Source: Gemmatimonadota bacterium
Lineage (GTDB): Bacteria; Gemmatimonadota; Gemmatimonadetes; Longimicrobiales; Gaopeijiaceae
Length of the DNA: 64,000 nt
Assembly: GCA_028873815.1 (NCBI GenBank)
Contig: JAPPNN010000035.1
Location: forward strand, 1-64,000
Direction of reading: 5' to 3'
The notes beneath the pieces are model-generated. The model was not told the DNA's origin. It did not search any database and saw only the letters and a program-made list of their open reading frames with translations. This document shows, piece after piece, positions 27,466 to 37,102 of this stretch. Each line of letters opens with the position of its first letter. Position 1 is the first letter of the stretch. The translations under genes and the position numbers were made by a program.

Positions 27466-29300
27466 TCGACCGTCACCGATTTGGCGAGGTTGCGGGGCTG
27501 ATCGACGTCGCATCCGCGCATCACGGCGATGTGGTAGGCGAGGAGCTGCAACGGTACGGTGGCGAGCACGGGCATCAGGGCCGGGATCGTCGCCGGAATC
27601 ACGATCCGCTCGTGCGCGAGATCGGTCACCTCGTCGTCCTCGTCGTTCACGACCGCGATGATGCGTCCGTGGCGCGCGCGTACTTCCTGGATGTTGGACA
27701 GCGTCTTCGAATACACCGCATCACGGGGCGCGAGCACTACCACGGGCATGTTTTCGTCGATCAGCGCAATCGGTCCGTGCTTCATCTCCGCGGCCGGATA
27801 ACCTTCTGCATGTATGTAGCTTACCTCTTTCAACTTCAAGGCTCCCTCGAGGGCCACCGGAAACTGGTAGCCCCGGCCCAGGTACAGGAAATTGGGCGCG
27901 GTGTGGTACTTGTGGGACAACTCCTCGACTCGGTCGCCGACCTTCAGCACTTCTGCCACCCGGGCCGGCACCTCCCGGAGGGCCCGGACGATCTCGCGCC
28001 CCTCCACGATCGACATGCCGCGCCGCCGCGCCATGTGCAGGGTGAATAGGGCCAGCGCCACGATCTGACTGGAAAACGACTTGGTGGAGGCCACGCCGAT
28101 CTCGGGACCCGCGTGGAGATAGACACCGAAGTCGGTCTCGGCCGCGATACTGGATCCCACGACATTCACGATCCCCATGGTGCGGCAGCCCCGTCTCCTC
28201 GCCTCCCGCAGCGCTGCCAGGGTGTCAGCCGTCTCTCCGGATTGGCTGATCCCCATGACGAGCGTCCCCCGATCGAGCACAGTGTTCCGGTAGCGGAATT
28301 CCGAAGCGTACTCCACCGTTACGGGAATCCGGGCCATTTCCTCGAGCATGTAGCCCCCGATCAAGCCAGCGTGCCAGCTCGTGCCGCAGGCCGTGATCAC
28401 GATTCGGTTCACGCCGCGCAGGTCCCGGGCCGCCATGGACAGACCGCCCAGCTTCGACGTACCGTCCCGTTCCAGAAGCCGGCCCCGCATCACATCGCGC
28501 AGCGAGGACGGCTGTTCACGGATCTCCTTGTACATGTAGTGGTCATAGCCACCCTTGCTGATCGAGTCCGCTTCCCAGCCAACGATCTGCGCCCCTCTCG
28601 TCACCGCCCGCCGCGCCGGATCGAAGGTGCGGTAGCCGTCACGGGCGAGGACCGCGGAGTCCCCGTCACGCAGCCGGACGACCTTCTGCGTGTGCGCCAC
28701 GACCGCCGTCGCATCGGAGGTGACGAAGTGCTCGCCCCCCTCGCCGACGCCGAGGAGGACCGGGCTGCCGTTGCGCGCAACGACGATCTTGCCCGGGTCA
28801 CGGGAGCTGATCACGGCGATCCCGTAGGTCCCCTCGACGCGCGACACGGCATTCCCGACGGCATCCTCCAGCCGGTTGGTGTCGCGAAACGCCAGGTCGA
28901 TGAGGTGGACGAGCACCTCCGTGTCGGTCTGGCCGCGGAACTCGTATCCCAGATCCCGCAGCCTCGGACGCAGGCGTCCCGCGCTCTCGATGATCCCGTT
29001 GTGAACCAGCGCGATGTCCCGGGCAAGCGAAAGCTGGGGATGCGCGTTTGCCTCGCTGGGAGGACCGTGGGTGGCCCAGCGCGTGTGCGCGATTCCGCAG
29101 GTGCCGGACGGGAATCTGCCGCCCAGTGCGTCCTCGAGTTGGGTGATCTTGCCGGGGCGCTTTTCGAACCGGAGCCGGCGGTCCGCGTCGAGCACGGCCA
29201 GTCCTGCCGAATCGTAGCCCCGGTACTCGAGTCGCTTGAGGCCCTCCATGAGGATCGGACCCGCCGGCCGCGGCCCCACGTACCCGATGATCCCGCACAT
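27462..29300 (-). CDS. glmS: glutamine-fructose-6-phosphate aminotransferase (isomerizing)
   Basis: [61 protein letters not shown]-term [15 protein letters not shown]. Confidence 0.98.
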   Translation of the reverse strand: MCGIIGYVGPRPAGPILMEGLKRLEYRGYDSAGLAVLDADRRLRFEKRPGKITQLEDALGGRFPSGTCGIAHTRWATHGPPSEANAHPQLSLARDIALVHNGIIESAGRLRPRLRDLGYEFRGQTDTEVLVHLIDLAFRDTNRLEDAVGNAVSRVEGTYGIAVISSRDPGKIVVARNGSPVLLGVGEGGEHFVTSDATAVVAHTQKVVRLRDGDSAVLARDGYRTFDPARRAVTRGAQIVGWEADSISKGGYDHYMYKEIREQPSSLRDVMRGRLLERDGTSKLGGLSMAARDLRGVNRIVITACGTSWHAGLIGGYMLEEMARIPVTVEYASEFRYRNTVLDRGTLVMGISQSGETADTLAALREARRRGCRTMGIVNVVGSSIAAETDFGVYLHAGPEIGVASTKSFSSQIVALALFTLHMARRRGMSIVEGREIVRALREVPARVAEVLKVGDRVEELSHKYHTAPNFLYLGRGYQFPVALEGALKLKEVSYIHAEGYPAAEMKHGPIALIDENMPVVVLAPRDAVYSKTLSNIQEVRARHGRIIAVVNDEDDEVTDLAHERIVIPATIPALMPVLATVPLQLLAYHIAVMRGCDVDQPRNLAKSVTVE

Positions 29301-29301
29301 C

Positions 29302-30708
29302 TCACGCCAGCAAGCCGGTGCCCGCCGTGGCGGCCAGCGTGCGCTTCGCCCGGTCCACCAGGCCGCGCGCGGACGCCTCCGCCGGAGCTTCCGCGATCAG
29401 CCGCACGACCGGTTCCGTGCCCGACGGCCGCACATGCAGCCAACTCGCCTCCCGCGTCCACTCCAGGCGCATTCCGTCGCTGTCGTCCCGCTCACCGGCG
29501 GGGAGTTCGCGCGACAGGGCCGCGTATGCGTCGTCGAGGAGAGCGCGCGGAAACGTCACCTTGTCCTTGACGATGTGGTAGGGGGGCAGCTGGCCGACCC
29601 GGTCCGACAGGGTCGCGTCCGGCGCGTCGACCAGGTATTGAAGGAGCAGGGCCGCCCCGACCGGCGCATCGCGGGTATGGTGCAGCGCGGGCAGGATCAC
29701 GCCACCGTTGCCCTCCCCGCCCACCACCGCTCCCTCGTCGATCATGCGCACGACGACGTTGATCTCGCCAACCGGCGCGCGCACGACGCGGCACCCGTGC
29801 GCCCACGCCACATCGTCGAGAATCCGGCTGGTCGACAGGTTGGTCACGGCGCATCCGCCGCCACGGCGCAGGACCACATCCGCGGCCAGCGCGAGCGTGA
29901 GATCCTCCCCCAGCGGCACGCCCGTCTCGTCCACAAGCGAAAGCCGATCCGCATCGGGATCCACGGCGAACCCGATCTCGGCACCGCTTGCGCGCACCAG
30001 TTCCGCCAGATCGCCCAGGTTGGCCGCAGTGGGTTCGGGATCGCGGGGGAAGTGGCCGTCCGGCTCCATGCCGATGGCGTGCACCCGGCACCCGAGACGG
30101 TCGAGCAGGGCGGGCATGATCACGCCTCCCGCCCCGTTGACGCAGTCGAGCGCAACGCGGATCCGTCGCGCACGGATGGCGTCGACATCGAGGACCCCCA
30201 GGTCCAGGATGCGCGCGATGTGGCGCTCCACGGCGCCCTGGTCGCGCGTCGCCTCGCCAAGCCGGTCCCACGGGGCCCGGACAGGGTCGAGCCTCCGGAT
30301 CCCGGCCTGGAAGCGGTCCATTCGCTCGGGCGGCAAAAACGTCCCGCCGCGCACGGCGAACTTGAGCGCGTTCCACTCGGCGGGATTGTGACTTGCCGTG
30401 ACGGCGATCCCCCCCGCGGCGTCCGTGTCGCGCACCGCGAGCATCAGCGTGGGCGTGGGGACGATTCCCAGCTCGACCACCTCGCACCCGGCCGAGAGGA
30501 GCCCCGCCACCACCGCGCGCTCCAGCATCGGTCCCGATGTCCTGGAATCCCGCCCGACGACGACCTTCGCCCGGTCGCCCTCCTCCCGAAGAAAAGTCCC
30601 GTACGCCGCCCCGAGACCCGACACGAGCTCGGGAGTCAGGGGCGCGCCCACCACCCCGCGAAAGCCGGACACGCTGACCATGAGGTCTGTAGGAAGCTGG
30701 ATCGGCAT
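29302..30708 (-). CDS. phosphohexomutase (phosphoglucosamine mutase-like)
   Basis: MVSVSGFRGVVGAPLTPELV, VVVGRDSRTSGPML, GIAVTASHNPAEWNALKF, FAVDPDADRLSLVDE. Adjacent to glmS. Confidence 0.9.
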   Translation of the reverse strand: MPIQLPTDLMVSVSGFRGVVGAPLTPELVSGLGAAYGTFLREEGDRAKVVVGRDSRTSGPMLERAVVAGLLSAGCEVVELGIVPTPTLMLAVRDTDAAGGIAVTASHNPAEWNALKFAVRGGTFLPPERMDRFQAGIRRLDPVRAPWDRLGEATRDQGAVERHIARILDLGVLDVDAIRARRIRVALDCVNGAGGVIMPALLDRLGCRVHAIGMEPDGHFPRDPEPTAANLGDLAELVRASGAEIGFAVDPDADRLSLVDETGVPLGEDLTLALAADVVLRRGGGCAVTNLSTSRILDDVAWAHGCRVVRAPVGEINVVVRMIDEGAVVGGEGNGGVILPALHHTRDAPVGAALLLQYLVDAPDATLSDRVGQLPPYHIVKDKVTFPRALLDDAYAALSRELPAGERDDSDGMRLEWTREASWLHVRPSGTEPVVRLIAEAPAEASARGLVDRAKRTLAATAGTGLLA

Positions 30709-30916
30709 GAGGTACGACTGGACGGTTTGAGGGAGCCCGGCTCGGCGGCCCCGAGCGAGGCCTGAAGCAAAGCTAGCAGTCCATGGAAGGAATCCCTGCC
30801 CCATTCGCCTGGGCGATGCGTCCGAGGCCGGAACCCCTACCGGGCTCACTAATGCTAGATTGGGACTGGAATCCGCCGCCTGAGCCCCAGTTGCGCCCAT
30901 TTTCGAGGAGTTCAAG

Positions 30917-32071
30917 TTGTCCGATCCGACGGTCCGCTTCGGCACACGCTGCGTTCACGCCGGGCAGTCGCCGGAGCCGGTGACCGGTGCGATCACCACG
31001 CCGGTCTTCCAGACTTCCACGTACGTGCAGGACGGGCTCGGCCGGCACCGGGGCTACGAGTACGCGCGCCTGCAGAATCCCACCCGGGAGGCCGCCGAAG
31101 CCAACATCGCGGCCCTGGAGGGTGCCCGGCACGGAATATCCTTCTCGAGCGGCCTCGCGGCGATCGAGTGTCTCGTCAAGACCGTCGCCGCGGGCGGCCA
31201 CGTCGTGAGCGAGGAGAACACCTACGGCGGCACCACCCGCATGTTCACGCAGGTCCTCGACCGGCTCGGGATCGAGGTCACCATGGTCGACACCCGCGAC
31301 GTGGAGGCGGTACGCGCGGCGGTACGTCCCGACACGGGTCTGATCCACCTGGAGACTCCATCGAACCCCCTCATGCGGATCGCCGACATCGAGGCCCTCG
31401 CCCGGACGGCCGGGGCCGCGGGCGCGCTCCTGTGCGTGGACAACACGTTCGCTTCTCCCGGCAACCAGAAACCGCTGGCGCTGGGCGCTGACGTTGCCAT
31501 CCATTCGACCACGAAGTACCTGAGCGGCCACTCCGACGTGCTCGGTGGCGTCATCGTGCTCGACGACGACGCGCTCTCGGACGAACTCTTCTTCGTGCGC
31601 AAATCCACAGGACCGGTTCCCGGCCCCTTCGACTCCTGGCTGACCCTGCGCGGGACGAAGACGCTGCACCTGCGCATGGAACGCCACAACGAGAACGGCA
31701 TGCGGATCGCCGAATTCCTCGAGTCCCATCCGCTCGTGCGCCGGGTGCACTACCCGGGACTGCCGTCCCACCCCCAGCACGAGCTGGCATGCCGGCAGAT
31801 GACCGGCTTTTCCGGCATGGTTTCGGCAGAACTCGCCGAGGACGACGCCAGGCGCATGGCCGAGGGCACCAGGATCATCCGGCTCGCCGAGAGTCTGGGC
31901 GGCGTCGAGTCGATGATCTGCATCCCCTCGCTCATGACCCATGCTTCCGTGCCCGAGGCAATGCGGCTGCGGATGGGAATCACCGATGGACTGGTCCGCG
32001 TGTCGGCGGGAATCGAAGACGCGGCCGACCTCGTAGAGGACATCGAACGGGCGCTATCACGCAAGGATTGA
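30917..32071 (+). CDS. PLP-dependent trans-sulfuration enzyme (cystathionine gamma-synthase family)
   Basis: FGTRCVHAGQSPEPVTGAITTPVFQTSTYVQ, YEYARLQNPTREAAE, DVAIHSTTKYLSGHSDVLGG, TTG start. Confidence 0.93.
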   Translation: MSDPTVRFGTRCVHAGQSPEPVTGAITTPVFQTSTYVQDGLGRHRGYEYARLQNPTREAAEANIAALEGARHGISFSSGLAAIECLVKTVAAGGHVVSEENTYGGTTRMFTQVLDRLGIEVTMVDTRDVEAVRAAVRPDTGLIHLETPSNPLMRIADIEALARTAGAAGALLCVDNTFASPGNQKPLALGADVAIHSTTKYLSGHSDVLGGVIVLDDDALSDELFFVRKSTGPVPGPFDSWLTLRGTKTLHLRMERHNENGMRIAEFLESHPLVRRVHYPGLPSHPQHELACRQMTGFSGMVSAELAEDDARRMAEGTRIIRLAESLGGVESMICIPSLMTHASVPEAMRLRMGITDGLVRVSAGIEDAADLVEDIERALSRKD

Positions 32072-32073
32072 AC

Positions 32074-33081
32074 ATGACCGACAACTACAACTACACCCAC
32101 GGCGGCAACTCGCACGGCGATACCCGCACCAGGCGCATCCTGACGGACATCTCCTCAAGAGCCTGGGAGCACAGCGCCGACCGTGCCGCGCTGGCCGCGC
32201 TGCGCAAGCTGCCCATGTTCGACCAGGTCCTGCGCGCGCTGTTCGGCATCTTCGGCGAAAAGCCGATCCGGCTCGCTTTCCAGGCGAATGCCGTGCGCGT
32301 CGGTCCCAACCAGTTTCCGAGGATCTGGGAACTCTACTGCGACATGTGCGAGACCCTGGACGCTCCGCAGCGGTACCCGCTCTTCGTCTCGCAGAATCCG
32401 GTCGTGAACGCCGGAGCCTACGGGATGAAGGAGCCGTTCATCATTCTCAATTCGGGGACGCTGGAACTCCTCACGGACCGCCAGATTTCGTATGTGCTCG
32501 GCCACGAACTGGGCCACGTCATGAGCGACCACGTGCTCTACCGCACGATGACCCAGCTCCTCATCCAGCTGGCCGGGCTCGGCTTCCCCATCGTCGGGCT
32601 GGCCGCGCGCGCGATCCTCGTCGGGCTGTTGGAGTGGTCGCGCAAGAGCGAATTGTCGGCCGACCGCGCGGGACTGCTCGCGATCCAGGATCCGGACGTG
32701 GTGATGGCCGGGATGCTGAAGATGGCCGGTGGCGGGTCCGACGACGAGACCTCCCTGCCCGAGTTCGTTCACCAGGCCGAGGAGTACCGCGAGTCCGGGG
32801 ATCTCGCCGACCAGGTCTTCAAGGTCCTCAACCTCCTGGGCCAGACGCATCCCTTCTGGGTCCTTCGCCTTTCCGAACTGCGCGGCTGGATCGAAGAGGG
32901 TGAATACGACAGGGTGCTGCGGGGCGAATACCAGCGCCGCGGCGAACCCGATCCCGCCTATCGCGAGGACGTGGCGGAGGCGGCCAACGCCTACAAGACG
33001 GGCGCCAGGGACCTGCTGGACCAGGTGGCGGGCGCCGCCAGACGCGTGGGGGACAGCTTCATGGATTCCTTCAGGAAATGA
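32074..33081 (+). CDS. M48 family metallopeptidase
   Basis: ISYVLGHELGHVMSDHVLYR (HExxH) and KSELSADRAGLLAIQDPDVVM. Confidence 0.9.
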   Translation: MTDNYNYTHGGNSHGDTRTRRILTDISSRAWEHSADRAALAALRKLPMFDQVLRALFGIFGEKPIRLAFQANAVRVGPNQFPRIWELYCDMCETLDAPQRYPLFVSQNPVVNAGAYGMKEPFIILNSGTLELLTDRQISYVLGHELGHVMSDHVLYRTMTQLLIQLAGLGFPIVGLAARAILVGLLEWSRKSELSADRAGLLAIQDPDVVMAGMLKMAGGGSDDETSLPEFVHQAEEYRESGDLADQVFKVLNLLGQTHPFWVLRLSELRGWIEEGEYDRVLRGEYQRRGEPDPAYREDVAEAANAYKTGARDLLDQVAGAARRVGDSFMDSFRK

Positions 33082-33094
33082 CTCGGTAGCGAAG

Positions 33095-34363
33095 ATGCGT
33101 ATCCTCATCGTCGGCAACGGCGGCCGCGAACACGCGCTGCTCTGGAAGCTGCGGCGCGATGCCCCGGCCGCCACTTTCTTCGCAACCCGCCCCAATGGGG
33201 GCATGGAAAACGACTGTGCGGCGGTCGACATCGCCCCGAACGACGTTGTCGCCCTGGCAGGCTGGGCCGCAGCGCGTCGCATCGACCTTGCCGTGATCGG
33301 TCCGGAAGGACCCCTCGCGGCGGGCCTGTCCGACCGCATGCGCCAGTCCGGAGTCCCCGTGTTCGGCCCTTCAGCGGCGGCGACCCGGATCGAGTCCAGC
33401 AAGGCGTACGCAAAGGACCTGATGGCGGCGGCGGACGTGCCCACGGCAGCCTACGAGGTTCACACCGACCCGGAGGCGGCCACCGCGTACATCGACGCCT
33501 GCGGTGCCCCGGTGGTGGTCAAGGCGTCGGGACTCGCCGCGGGCAAGGGCGCGGTGGTGTGCGAGACCGTCCCCGAGGCGGTCCGCACCGCACGCAGCAT
33601 GCTGGCCGGGGCCTTCGGCAACGCGGGCAGCGAGGTGGTCGTCGAGGAATACATGGAGGGGGAAGAGCTGTCCGTATTCTGCCTGGCCTACGGCGAAGAC
33701 TTCGTCCCCCTGCTCTCCTCCCAGGACCACAAGCGCATCGGCGAGGGCGACACGGGCCCGAACACCGGAGGCATGGGCGCGTACGCACCGGTGGGCTTCG
33801 TCACGGACGCCCTCATCACCGAGGTAGGCGAGAGAATCGTCAAGCCGGTGCTCGGCGCGATGGCCGAATCGGGCTGCCCGTTCAGCGGGCTCCTCTACGC
33901 GGGTTTGATGATCACCGCGGACGGACCCAGGGTGGTCGAATTCAACTGCCGCTTCGGGGACCCCGAGACGCAGGCGGTGCTTCCGCTCCTGGACTCCTCG
34001 CTTCTGGAGCCCATGATGGCGGTTGCGGAGGGCGGCGGGCTCGGGGGGCGCGCGCCCGTCTTCCGGGACGGCGCCGCCGTGACGACGGTGCTCGCGGCAG
34101 AGGGCTACCCGGGCGCATACCCGAAGGGAGCGCCGATCTCGGTTCCCGCCATGCCCGCAGGCGTGGAGGTTTTCCATGCCGGCACCCGGCTGGAGGAAGG
34201 CAGGCTCGTCACCTCGGGCGGGCGCGTCCTGGCGGTCACCGCAACCGCCGGGGACTTTCGTCGCGCGCGCCTGCGCAGTCGCGAGGCGGCCGAGGCAATC
34301 ACGTTCGCCGGGCGGCAATTCCGCCGGGACATCGGGTGGAGGGAGGCTGAGCGCCGCGAGTGA
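33095..34363 (+). CDS. purD: phosphoribosylamine-glycine ligase
   Basis: MRILIVGNGGREHALLWKL, IGPEGPLAAGLSD, SSQDHKRIGEGDTGPNTGGMGAYAPV, EFNCRFGDPETQ. Confidence 0.97.
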   Translation: MRILIVGNGGREHALLWKLRRDAPAATFFATRPNGGMENDCAAVDIAPNDVVALAGWAAARRIDLAVIGPEGPLAAGLSDRMRQSGVPVFGPSAAATRIESSKAYAKDLMAAADVPTAAYEVHTDPEAATAYIDACGAPVVVKASGLAAGKGAVVCETVPEAVRTARSMLAGAFGNAGSEVVVEEYMEGEELSVFCLAYGEDFVPLLSSQDHKRIGEGDTGPNTGGMGAYAPVGFVTDALITEVGERIVKPVLGAMAESGCPFSGLLYAGLMITADGPRVVEFNCRFGDPETQAVLPLLDSSLLEPMMAVAEGGGLGGRAPVFRDGAAVTTVLAAEGYPGAYPKGAPISVPAMPAGVEVFHAGTRLEEGRLVTSGGRVLAVTATAGDFRRARLRSREAAEAITFAGRQFRRDIGWREAERRE

Positions 34364-34429
34364 GGCGTCGGTCGACCACCCCCCGGGAAACGACAACTCA
34401 CACAACGAGCAAGGAACGGGACGGTAGAG

Positions 34430-34750
34430 ATGATCATTACGACAACTCCTACCCTGGAGAGGCATCGCGTGCGCGACTACCTGGGGATCGTAACCGGCGA
34501 GGCCATTATCGGGGCGAACATATTCAAGGACATCCTGGCGGGAATCCGCGATATCGTGGGCGGGCGGTCGGTGTCTTACGAGAACGCACTGCGCGAGGCC
34601 CGCGAGGAAGCGCTCAGGGAGATGGCGGAGGAGGCCCGGGCCCGCGGCGCCGGCGCGGTCGTCGGGGTGGACCTGGACTACGAGGTGCTGGGGGCGCAGA
34701 ACGGCATGCTCATGGTGTCCGCGAGCGGGACGGCCGTCGCGCTGGAGTGA
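34430..34750 (+). CDS. YbjQ/UPF0145 family protein
   Basis: [49 protein letters not shown]. Confidence 0.9.
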   Translation: MIITTTPTLERHRVRDYLGIVTGEAIIGANIFKDILAGIRDIVGGRSVSYENALREAREEALREMAEEARARGAGAVVGVDLDYEVLGAQNGMLMVSASGTAVALE

Positions 34751-34754
34751 CGCG

Positions 34755-35585
34755 TTGCCCGAGCTGCCCGAAGCCGAGACCATAGCGCGCGGGCTGGATT
34801 CGGTTCTGCCGGGCCGGGTCATCGCCGGCGTGACCGTCCTGCGGGACGATGTCGTGAAGGGTTCGCCCGGCGGCTTTGCGGCCGCGCTGCCGGGGAGGCA
34901 GTTTCGGAGTGTGGGCAGACGGGGCAAGAACGTGGTCTTCACCTTCGACGACGAGAGCCGTTTGGTGATCAACCTGGGAATGACCGGCCGGATCCTGTCC
35001 GGACCGGGTCCGGGTCCAGCGCGACTGGCCACGCACCCCGCCGTGCATTTTCACCTCACCGGCGGGGGCTGCGTGACCTACGACGACATACGCCGTTTCG
35101 GCCTACTCACCTTCGTTCCACGCACGCAGTGGCGTGCCTGGTCCCGGCAGCTCGGGCCCGAACCGCTGGCACGCTCCTTTACCGCCAGGGTGCTGCGGAA
35201 AACGCTCTCCAGGTCCCGGGCCCCCATCCGCTCGCTTCTCCTCGACCAGAGAAAGGTCGCGGGCGTCGGCAACATCTATGCGGTGGAAGCCCTCTGGTTC
35301 GCCCGCATCCACCCCGCCACGCCCGCGAACGTGATCGGCGCAGAGGCCGTCGCACGACTCCATCGTGCCGTAAGGAAAGTGTTGCGACGCGCGATCCACG
35401 CCGGCGGAACCACCTTGCGCAACTACCGCAACGCGGAAGGGGACGTGGGCGGATTCAGCCGCGCGCTCCACGCGTACGGTCGTGCGGACGAACCCTGCTT
35501 CCGGTGCCGCGCTCCCATCGAGCGCATCGTCTTCGGCGGCCGCTCCGCCTTCTTCTGTCCGCGGTGTCAGGCGGCGCCTCCATGA
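34755..35585 (+). CDS. mutM: bifunctional DNA-formamidopyrimidine glycosylase/DNA-(apurinic or apyrimidinic site) lyase
   Basis: MPELPEAETIARGL N-terminus (TTG start), LLLDQRKVAGVGNIYAVEALW, C-terminal zinc finger CFRCRAPIERIVFGGRSAFFCPRCQ. Confidence 0.95.
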   Translation: MPELPEAETIARGLDSVLPGRVIAGVTVLRDDVVKGSPGGFAAALPGRQFRSVGRRGKNVVFTFDDESRLVINLGMTGRILSGPGPGPARLATHPAVHFHLTGGGCVTYDDIRRFGLLTFVPRTQWRAWSRQLGPEPLARSFTARVLRKTLSRSRAPIRSLLLDQRKVAGVGNIYAVEALWFARIHPATPANVIGAEAVARLHRAVRKVLRRAIHAGGTTLRNYRNAEGDVGGFSRALHAYGRADEPCFRCRAPIERIVFGGRSAFFCPRCQAAPP

Positions 35586-37102
35586 TGCGCGTACCGATCG
35601 TCCTCTCGCTGTTCACCCTGTCGGGGCTGGGATTGTCTGCGGTCCCGCCGGCCGCGGCCCAGTCGGTACGAGCGGGTGCGGCGCCGGGTGAAGCCCTGCC
35701 TGTGGCGCAGCATACGCTCGACAACGGTATGACGTTCCTCATCCTGCCGCGCCGCCAGTCTCCGACCGTGTCCCTTGTGGTTCACTATCCGGTCGGGTCG
35801 GTCAACGAGCATCTGGGCAACACCGGAATCGCACATGTCCTCGAACACATGCTCTTCAAGGGCAGTGAGGAGATCGGCACCCGGGACCGCGCCGGTGAAT
35901 CGCCGCTGATGGACGCGGCGGATGCGACCCGGGACTCCATGATCGCGAGGCTTGCCGGCCACGACCCCGACTCCGCCGAGGCCCGTCGCCTACGGAACCT
36001 GACGGCCGCGATCGAGTCCCAGGCCCACGCGCTCTCGATCCCGAACGAATTCGACCGGATCCTGACGGCCCACGGCGCGAGGGGGCTCAACGCGACTACT
36101 TCACACGAAGCGACACGGTATTTCGTCGAACTGCCGGCCAACCGTCTGGAGCTCTGGTTCGTCCTCGAGGCAGACCGCATGACGAACCCGGTCATGCGCG
36201 GCTTCTCCACGGAACTCGATGTCGTACGCGAGGAACGGCGCATGCGGCTGGAGACGAGCCCAGGCGGAATCCTGGAGACCTCGATGCTTGCGACGGCCTT
36301 TCAGGTCCACCCCTACGGCGTCCCGGTGATCGGTCACTCCGCGGATCTCGAATCCCTGACGCGGCGGCAGGTACTGGAGTACTTCCGCGCCTACTACGGC
36401 GCGCGCAACGCCGTCGCGGCCATCGTCGGCGACGTGGATCCCGGCCAGGTCGTCGAGTGGGCCGAGGAGTACTTCGGCGCTGTGCCACGCGGAGTTCCGG
36501 CCGCCCCGGTGACCGCCCGCGAACCGGAACAGGCGGGTGAACGCCGGATCACGGTCGAATTCGACGCGGAACCCCGCGTCATGATCGGGTGGCGGGGCGT
36601 GTCAGGACTTCACGAGGATGCCCCGGCCCTGTCGATGCTCGCATCGGTACTCACGGCCGGAAGGACCACGCGCCTGTACCAGCGTCTTATCGCCCGGGAC
36701 CAATCCGCGCTGCATGTGTCCGCCTATCAGGGACCCGGTTTCGCCCACCCCCGCCTCTTCATCGTGAGCGCGGTGCCGAGATCGCCGCACACGCCGGCCG
36801 AGCTGGAAGCGGCCATCTACGAGGAGATCGACGCGATCAAGCGGGAGCCGCCCGATGCCGCGGCACTGCTTCGCATCAGGAACCAGATCAGCGCGGGTGA
36901 GTTCCGCCGTCTCTCGTCGAATCTCGAGCTCGCCATGCAAATCGCCGACTCGCATGCCTCCTTCGGGAACTGGCGGGAGACGTTCCGTCTGTCGCGGCGC
37001 ATATCCGACGTCACCCCCGAGGACGTGCAGCGGGTCGCAGTACGGTATCTCACGCCGCGCAGCCGGACAGTTGCCACGATGGTGCGAAAGGAGTCCCCGT
37101 GA
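35582..37102 (+). CDS. M16 family zinc metallopeptidase (catalytic type), exported
   Basis: Signal peptide; NTGIAHVLEHMLFKGSEEIG (HxxEH); LDVVREERRMR. Confidence 0.9.
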   Translation: MMRVPIVLSLFTLSGLGLSAVPPAAAQSVRAGAAPGEALPVAQHTLDNGMTFLILPRRQSPTVSLVVHYPVGSVNEHLGNTGIAHVLEHMLFKGSEEIGTRDRAGESPLMDAADATRDSMIARLAGHDPDSAEARRLRNLTAAIESQAHALSIPNEFDRILTAHGARGLNATTSHEATRYFVELPANRLELWFVLEADRMTNPVMRGFSTELDVVREERRMRLETSPGGILETSMLATAFQVHPYGVPVIGHSADLESLTRRQVLEYFRAYYGARNAVAAIVGDVDPGQVVEWAEEYFGAVPRGVPAAPVTAREPEQAGERRITVEFDAEPRVMIGWRGVSGLHEDAPALSMLASVLTAGRTTRLYQRLIARDQSALHVSAYQGPGFAHPRLFIVSAVPRSPHTPAELEAAIYEEIDAIKREPPDAAALLRIRNQISAGEFRRLSSNLELAMQIADSHASFGNWRETFRLSRRISDVTPEDVQRVAVRYLTPRSRTVATMVRKESP

